19,662 nucleotides of DNA, from NCBI GenBank assembly GCA_934316845.1, contig CAKRDZ010000042.1:1-19662 (forward strand), read 5' to 3'. The stretch comes from an uncultured Eubacterium sp. (GTDB taxonomy: Bacteria; Bacillota; Clostridia; Lachnospirales; Lachnospiraceae). This document shows positions 15,454-19,662 of the stretch, piece by piece. The notes below the pieces were generated by a model. That model searched no databases and had not been told where the DNA came from. It saw only the letters and a list, made by a program, of their open reading frames with translations. Numbering within the stretch: position 1 is the stretch's first letter; each line of letters begins with the position of its first letter. The position numbers and the translations under genes were made by a program.

Positions 15454-16470
15454 CTACCAGTTCTTTCCCACGATTTTCGCATGAAAATCCAATCCATTTG
15501 TACTCCGCAGTATTTTCTCGTATTCTGCTTTTTTGCTTTGCGGAACGTAAATCACAAGGTCATCTCTCGTCGCCCCAAATACCATCGTTCCCCATTTTTT
15601 GATGTTCTTGGAACGAATAACTACTTTTTTCAACGATGACTTTTCTGTAGTTTCCCATCGGAATGCATTTTTGCCTAGTTCCGTTACTGTACTCGGAATG
15701 GTGATCTCTTCCAGTGCTGTATTGCTAAACGCATCTTTGCCGATCTTTTTTACCCCTTCATTGATGGTTGCTTTTTTGAGATTTTGGCAGTAGGAAAAGG
15801 CATCTTCTCCAATCTTCATTACACTTCCAGGAATGGTGATATTCTTTAAAGCAGTTGCACAAAACATACCATCACTTATTTTTTTTACACCATTTTCAAC
15901 AGTTGCCTTTTTTAGTTTTTTGCAATCCCAAAAAGCAAAATATTTGATTTTACACTCAGCTGGAATATAAACCTGTTTTATTTTTGTTCCTGCAAAACAA
16001 TTTTTTCCTACTTTTTTTATTTGTTTAAACGAAAACTGTGTAATCTCGGTATTGTTAAATACCTCATCATCTAATTTACATAAAGTGGATGGAACATTTA
16101 TTTTTTTCAACCTATAACAGTCCCAAAAAGCAGAATCCTTTATCGTTTTTAATCCCTCCGGCAGTACTACCTCTTCTACCTTTTGAAAGTTTTCTAATAT
16201 TCCTTTCCCTATGGATGAGATTCCCTTTTTGAATATGACTTTTTTTGCTTTTAGGTAATAGTCCCGCCATCCCGCACTGCCATTGCTATCATCCGGTAAT
16301 TCTCCACGACATGTAATGGTAACCGTTTTTGTTTTTGTATCATAACTCCATTGTGTATTATTTTCATATTTTCCCCGGTATACTTTTGCCTCGCTTTCCG
16401 GTGCTTTTAAAAGCACCGAAATCAGCAAGGCAAGAAAAATTACTGCAAAAATCTTTCCTTTTTTAGTCAT
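15454..16470 (-). CDS. BspA-like LRR surface protein, array copy 1 (338 aa)
   Basis: The signal peptide (MTKKGKIFAVIFLALLISVL, cleavage near SEA/KVYRG) is followed by a short beta-rich segment (NNTQWSYDTKTKTVTITC). LRR_5/BspA-type leucine-rich repeats of about 20-23 residues span about 75-300 (for example LKTIKDSAFWDCYRLKKI and LKNITIPGSVMKIGEDAF). A conserved end (DLVIYVPQSKKAEYEKIL) closes it. BspA-like repeats usually mediate binding to host proteins or other cells; the ligand is not predictable. Residues 1-130 are nearly identical to copy 3 and residues from about 184 match copy 2, while 131-183 are unique. It is the last gene of the tandem array. The ATG follows AGGAGG, and the stop is TGG-TAG (ending KNW). 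No LPXTG motif or membrane anchor is seen. Confidence 0.93.
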   Translation of the reverse strand: MTKKGKIFAVIFLALLISVLLKAPESEAKVYRGKYENNTQWSYDTKTKTVTITCRGELPDDSNGSAGWRDYYLKAKKVIFKKGISSIGKGILENFQKVEEVVLPEGLKTIKDSAFWDCYRLKKINVPSTLCKLDDEVFNNTEITQFSFKQIKKVGKNCFAGTKIKQVYIPAECKIKYFAFWDCKKLKKATVENGVKKISDGMFCATALKNITIPGSVMKIGEDAFSYCQNLKKATINEGVKKIGKDAFSNTALEEITIPSTVTELGKNAFRWETTEKSSLKKVVIRSKNIKKWGTMVFGATRDDLVIYVPQSKKAEYEKILRSTNGLDFHAKIVGKNW

Positions 16471-16490
16471 TGCTTTCCCTCCTGATCTTA

Positions 16491-17516
16491 TCAGTTCTTT
16501 CCCACGATTTTTGCATGAAAATCCAATCCATTTGAACTCCGCAGTATTTTCTCGTATTCTGCTTTTTTGCTTTGTGGAACATAAATCACAAGGTCATCTC
16601 TCGTCGCCCCAAATACCATCGTTCCCCATTTTTTGATGTTCTTGGAACGAATAACTACTTTTTTCAACGATGACTTTTCTGTAGTTTCCCATCGGAATGC
16701 ATTTTTGCCTAGTTCCGTTACTGTACTCGGAATGGTGATCTCTTCCAGTGCTGTATTGCTAAACGCATCTTTGCCGATCTTTTTTACCCCTTCATTGATG
16801 GTTGCTTTTTTGAGATTTTGGCAGTAGGAAAAGGCATCTTCTCCAATCTTCATTACACTTCCAGGAATGGTGATATTCTTTAAAGCAGTTGCACAAAACA
16901 TACCATCACTTATATATTTTACACCATTTTCAACAGTTGCCTTTTTTAATTTTTTACACCCCGCAAAAACATAGGCGCCTATTTTTTTAGTTTTTCTTAA
17001 AATATGTACCTTTTTTAACTGCGAACCACTAAAACATGACTCCCCTAAAAATTCAATATTTTTCAATGAAATTTCTTCTATAGCTGTCGCATTAAATGCA
17101 TCATTTTCTATGCTTTTTAAGGTTTCTGGAAAATAAATCTTGTGCAATTTATAACAGTCTTCAAATGCTGATTTTCCAATTTGAGTCACTCCGTTTGGTA
17201 TTTGAATTTTCTTTATATGGGAAAAGCCTTCAAACGCACCACTTCCTATATATGTTATTCCTTTCACTAATACTATTTTTTGTACTGACTTATAAAAACG
17301 AGGCCACCCCGAATGTTCCCCGCAGTCTTCGATATCATCAATCATTTTACCACAACATTTTATGATCAAAGTACTTTCTCTTGTATCATAATTCCACGTT
17401 GTGTTATTTTTCCATTTTCCCCGGTATACTTTCGCCTCACTTTCCGGTGCTTTTAAAAGCACCGGAATTAACAAGGTAAGAAAGATTACTACGAAAATTG
17501 TTTTCATCTTAGTCAT
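16491..17516 (-). CDS. BspA-like LRR surface protein, array copy 2 (341 aa)
   Basis: It has the same plan as copy 1, but residues about 34-185 are its own: NNTTWNYDTRESTLIIKCCG, then divergent LRRs (VTQIGKSAFEDCYKLHKI, LKSIENDAFNATAIEEIS). From CKKLKKATVENGVK to the end it is almost identical to copy 1 (one K/Y change near residue 200). The signal peptide variant is MTKMKTIFVVIFLTLLIPVL. It ends KN with TGA where copy 1 reads TGG-TAG, so it lacks the terminal Trp. The start lies 20 nt after the stop of copy 3 with AGGAGGG. The central block differs most from the other copies and may set ligand specificity. Confidence 0.92.
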   Translation of the reverse strand: MTKMKTIFVVIFLTLLIPVLLKAPESEAKVYRGKWKNNTTWNYDTRESTLIIKCCGKMIDDIEDCGEHSGWPRFYKSVQKIVLVKGITYIGSGAFEGFSHIKKIQIPNGVTQIGKSAFEDCYKLHKIYFPETLKSIENDAFNATAIEEISLKNIEFLGESCFSGSQLKKVHILRKTKKIGAYVFAGCKKLKKATVENGVKYISDGMFCATALKNITIPGSVMKIGEDAFSYCQNLKKATINEGVKKIGKDAFSNTALEEITIPSTVTELGKNAFRWETTEKSSLKKVVIRSKNIKKWGTMVFGATRDDLVIYVPQSKKAEYEKILRSSNGLDFHAKIVGKN

Positions 17517-17536
17517 TGCATTCCCTCCTGATCTTA

Positions 17537-18550
17537 TCAGTTCTTTCCCACGATTTTTGCATGAAAATCCAAGCCATTTGAACTCCGCAGTATTTTCTCG
17601 TATTCTGCTTTTTTGCTTTGCGGAACGTAAATAACAAGGTCATCTCTCGTTGCTCCAAATACCATCGTCCCCCATTTTTTGATATTCTTGGAACGAATAA
17701 CTACTTTTTTCAAAGATGACTTTTGCATAGATTCCCGTCGGAATGCATTTTTGCCTAGTTTCGTCACTGTACTCGGAATGGTGATTTCTTCCAGCGCTGT
17801 GTTACTAAACGCATCTTTACCGATCTTTTTTACCCCTTCATTGATGGTTGCTTTTTTGAGATTCTGGCAGTAGGAAAAGGCGTTTCCTCCTATTTGCGTT
17901 ACACTTCCCGGAATGGTAATACTTTTTAAACCAGACATGCAAAACATACCATCACTTATATTTTTTACACCTTTTTCGATAGTTGCTTTTTTTAATTGTG
18001 AACATCCATAAAAGGCATATGCGCCAATTCTACATTTTGAAGAAATACAAGCTTTTCGCAACTTACTGTTTGCAAAAGAATTTCTTCCAATATTTTTTAT
18101 ATGCTTTAGCGAAAAAGATACAATACTTGTTTCTGAAAATGCACTCCCCTGCACATTTTCCAAAGTGGAAGGAATATTTATTTTTTTCAACCTATAACAG
18201 TCCCAAAAAGCAGAATCCTTTATCGTTTTTAATCCCTCCGGCAGTACTACCTCTTCTACCTTTTGAAAGTTTTCTAATATTCCTTTCCCTATGGATGAGA
18301 TTCCCTTTTTGAATATGACTTTTTTTGCTTTTAGGTAATAGTCCCGCCATCCCGCACTGCCATTGCTATCATCCGGTAATTCTCCACGACATGTAATGGT
18401 AACCGTTTTTGTTTTTGTATCATAACTCCATTGTGTATTATTTTCATATTTTCCCCGGTATACTTTCGCCTCGCTTTCCGGTGCTTTCAAAAGCACCGGA
18501 ATCAGCAAGGCAAGAAAGATTACTACGAAAATTGTTTTCATCTTAGTCAT
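17537..18550 (-). CDS. BspA-like LRR surface protein, array copy 3 (337 aa)
   Basis: The signal peptide has the MTKMKT form seen in copy 2. Residues 30-130 equal copy 1 almost exactly. Residues about 131-225 are unique (ENVQGSAFSETSIVSFSLKH, then CRIGAYAFYGCSQLKK), with Met-Ser in place of Ala-Thr in the GMFCMSGLKS repeat. The C-terminal block shows its own variants (TVTKLGKNAFRRESMQKSS), so it escaped the homogenisation seen in copies 1, 2 and 4. It ends KN with TGA. Gaps to both neighbours are 20 nt, and AGGAGGG precedes the ATG. Confidence 0.92.
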   Translation of the reverse strand: MTKMKTIFVVIFLALLIPVLLKAPESEAKVYRGKYENNTQWSYDTKTKTVTITCRGELPDDSNGSAGWRDYYLKAKKVIFKKGISSIGKGILENFQKVEEVVLPEGLKTIKDSAFWDCYRLKKINIPSTLENVQGSAFSETSIVSFSLKHIKNIGRNSFANSKLRKACISSKCRIGAYAFYGCSQLKKATIEKGVKNISDGMFCMSGLKSITIPGSVTQIGGNAFSYCQNLKKATINEGVKKIGKDAFSNTALEEITIPSTVTKLGKNAFRRESMQKSSLKKVVIRSKNIKKWGTMVFGATRDDLVIYVPQSKKAEYEKILRSSNGLDFHAKIVGKN

Positions 18551-18570
18551 TGCATTCCCTCCTGATCTTA

Positions 18571-19593
18571 TCAGTTCTTTCCCACGATTTTCGCATGAAA
18601 ATCCAATCCATTTGTACTCCGCAGTATTTTCTCGTATTCTGCTTTTTTGCTTTGCGGAACGTAAATCACAAGGTCATCTCTCGTCGCCCCAAATACCATC
18701 GTTCCCCATTTTTTGATGTTCTTGGAACGAATAACTACTTTTTTCAACGATGACTTTTCTGTAGTTTCCCATCGGAATGCATTTTTGCCTAGTTCCGTTA
18801 CTGTACTCGGAATGGTGATCTCTTCCAGTGCTGTATTGCTAAACGCATCTTTGCCGATCTTTTTTACCCCTTCATTGATGGTTGCTTTTTTGAGGGACTG
18901 ACAATTTGCAAATGCATACGTTCCTATTTGAGTAACACTTCCAGGAATGTCTATATTTTTAATACCTGTTTCACGAAACATCCCATAACTAATCCTTTTT
19001 ACTCCCTTTTCAAAAGTTACTTTTTTTAGTTTCTTACAACTCCAAAAAACACTATCTTCTATTTTACATTTGGCAGGAATATCAACACTTTGTAATTTTG
19101 CTCCTGAAAAGCATTCACTTCCTAGTTTTTTTAAATTTTTTAAAGATATGCTTTTTATTTTTACATCCCAAAAAACATCTTTTTCTATAACTTCCAAGGT
19201 AGAGGGCTTATTAATAAATTGTAGTTTCCTGCAGCCATCAAAAGCATCATATTTTATAATTCTTAATCCCTCAGGCAATACCACCTCTTCCAACTTTTGA
19301 AAGTTATAAAAAGCACCTGCTCCAATAGAACTAATTCCTTTTTTGAATATTACTTTTTTAGTTTTGAAATAATATTTTCTCCATCCCATATCCAGATCAT
19401 AAAACTGTTCATCATCTGGCATGTCTCCTTTACAATCAATAACCATAGTTTTCGTTTTACTGTCATAACTCCATGTTAAATTACTTTTACATTTTCCCCA
19501 GTATACTTTTGCCTCGCTTTCCGGTGCTTTCAAAAGCATCGGAATCAGCAAGGCAAGAAAGATTACTGCAAAAACTTTTCCTTTTTTAGTCAT
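18571..19593 (-). CDS. BspA-like LRR surface protein, array copy 4 (340 aa)
   Basis: The signal peptide has the MTKKGK form. The N-terminal half is its own sequence (KVYWGKCKSNLTWSYDSKTK, LRIIKYDAFDGCRKLQFI, DVFWDVKIKSISLKNLKK) but keeps the same LRR register. From LKKATINEGV (about residue 235) to the end it equals copies 1 and 2, with an abrupt switch at DNA position about 18893. It ends KN with TGA. A 17-nt gap separates it from a fifth copy. Function as for copy 1: surface-displayed LRR, ligand unknown. Confidence 0.92.
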   Translation of the reverse strand: MTKKGKVFAVIFLALLIPMLLKAPESEAKVYWGKCKSNLTWSYDSKTKTMVIDCKGDMPDDEQFYDLDMGWRKYYFKTKKVIFKKGISSIGAGAFYNFQKLEEVVLPEGLRIIKYDAFDGCRKLQFINKPSTLEVIEKDVFWDVKIKSISLKNLKKLGSECFSGAKLQSVDIPAKCKIEDSVFWSCKKLKKVTFEKGVKRISYGMFRETGIKNIDIPGSVTQIGTYAFANCQSLKKATINEGVKKIGKDAFSNTALEEITIPSTVTELGKNAFRWETTEKSSLKKVVIRSKNIKKWGTMVFGATRDDLVIYVPQSKKAEYEKILRSTNGLDFHAKIVGKN

Positions 19594-19610
19594 TGCTTCC
19601 CCTCCTGATC

Positions 19611-19662
19611 TTACCAGTTCTTTCCCACGATTTTCGCATGAAAATCCAATCCATTTGTACTC
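19611..19662 (-). CDS. BspA-like LRR protein, array copy 5, C-terminal fragment only
   Basis: Only the last 16 codons and the stop are inside the window. They read STNGLDFHAKIVGKNW then TAA, matching the end of copy 1, including the terminal Trp. The gene continues beyond the window edge, so the array has at least five members. Confidence 0.9.
   Translation of the reverse strand, partial: STNGLDFHAKIVGKNW

Larger units (their letters stand above)
15454..19662 (-). repeat. Tandem array of five LRR paralogues with mosaic identity
   Basis: Units of about 1.03 kb are repeated head to tail with 17-20 nt gaps carrying the same AGGAGGG ribosome binding site. The 3' third (about 315 bp) is almost identical in copies 1, 2 and 4, the 5' third is almost identical in copies 1 and 3, and the centre differs in all. 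The array continues past the window edge. Confidence 0.92.

Noticed and set aside
15425..15456. GCGTA/TACGC hairpin as terminator of the LRR array
   Set aside because: The stem is only 5 bp and no T-tract follows, so I do not call it a terminator.

Overview
The window looks like low-to-moderate GC DNA from an anaerobic Firmicute of the class Clostridia, most likely a Lachnospiraceae-type gut or rumen commensal. The evidence is AGGAGG-type ribosome binding sites throughout, a GH10 xylanase with a long Pro/Thr linker, BspA-like leucine-rich repeat surface proteins, a family II pyrophosphatase with CBS and DRTGG domains, and many lysine-rich secreted proteins with Sec signal peptides. This is inferred from gene content, not from a marker gene. 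Every gene I accept is on the minus strand, so transcription runs from high to low coordinates.

Layout from the upstream (high-coordinate) end. (1) 15454-19662 holds a tandem array of at least five BspA-like LRR paralogues (four complete, a fifth cut by the window edge), spaced about 20 nt apart. They share near-identical ends around a divergent centre. (2) 13296-15302 is a two-gene operon: CBS/DRTGG family II inorganic pyrophosphatase followed by a canonical PilZ c-di-GMP receptor, closed by a strong hairpin plus T-tract. (3) 10522-13170 encodes a secreted modular GH10 endoxylanase. (4) 7816-10128 is a pair: a soluble Ser/Thr kinase with an N-terminal zinc ribbon, then a 455-aa protein with an HTH-like N-terminus. 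(5) 1731-7707 is an operon of two small secreted proteins and a 1628-aa multidomain surface protein with an N-terminal CHAP hydrolase domain. (6) 399-1548 is a second small secreted-protein unit, ending in a broken gene for a stand-alone version of the C-terminal FN3-like domain of the 1628-aa protein.

Two non-coding signals tie the region together. A 57-bp promoter-containing sequence is repeated exactly upstream of the two secreted-protein operons, and a diverged copy with identical 45-nt spacing sits upstream of the kinase operon. This suggests co-regulation of the kinase pair and the secreted proteins. Separately, a 194-bp element with perfect 14-bp terminal inverted repeats and two long internal arms occurs twice in the same orientation (151-344 and 10311-10503), each just downstream of a gene end. 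It resembles a MITE or a mobile structured RNA, and I do not recognise its family.

The overall theme is cell-surface and extracellular function (wall hydrolysis or adhesion, xylan degradation, LRR display) next to signalling genes (Ser/Thr kinase, c-di-GMP receptor). I see no rRNA, tRNA, CRISPR array, transposase or phage gene.
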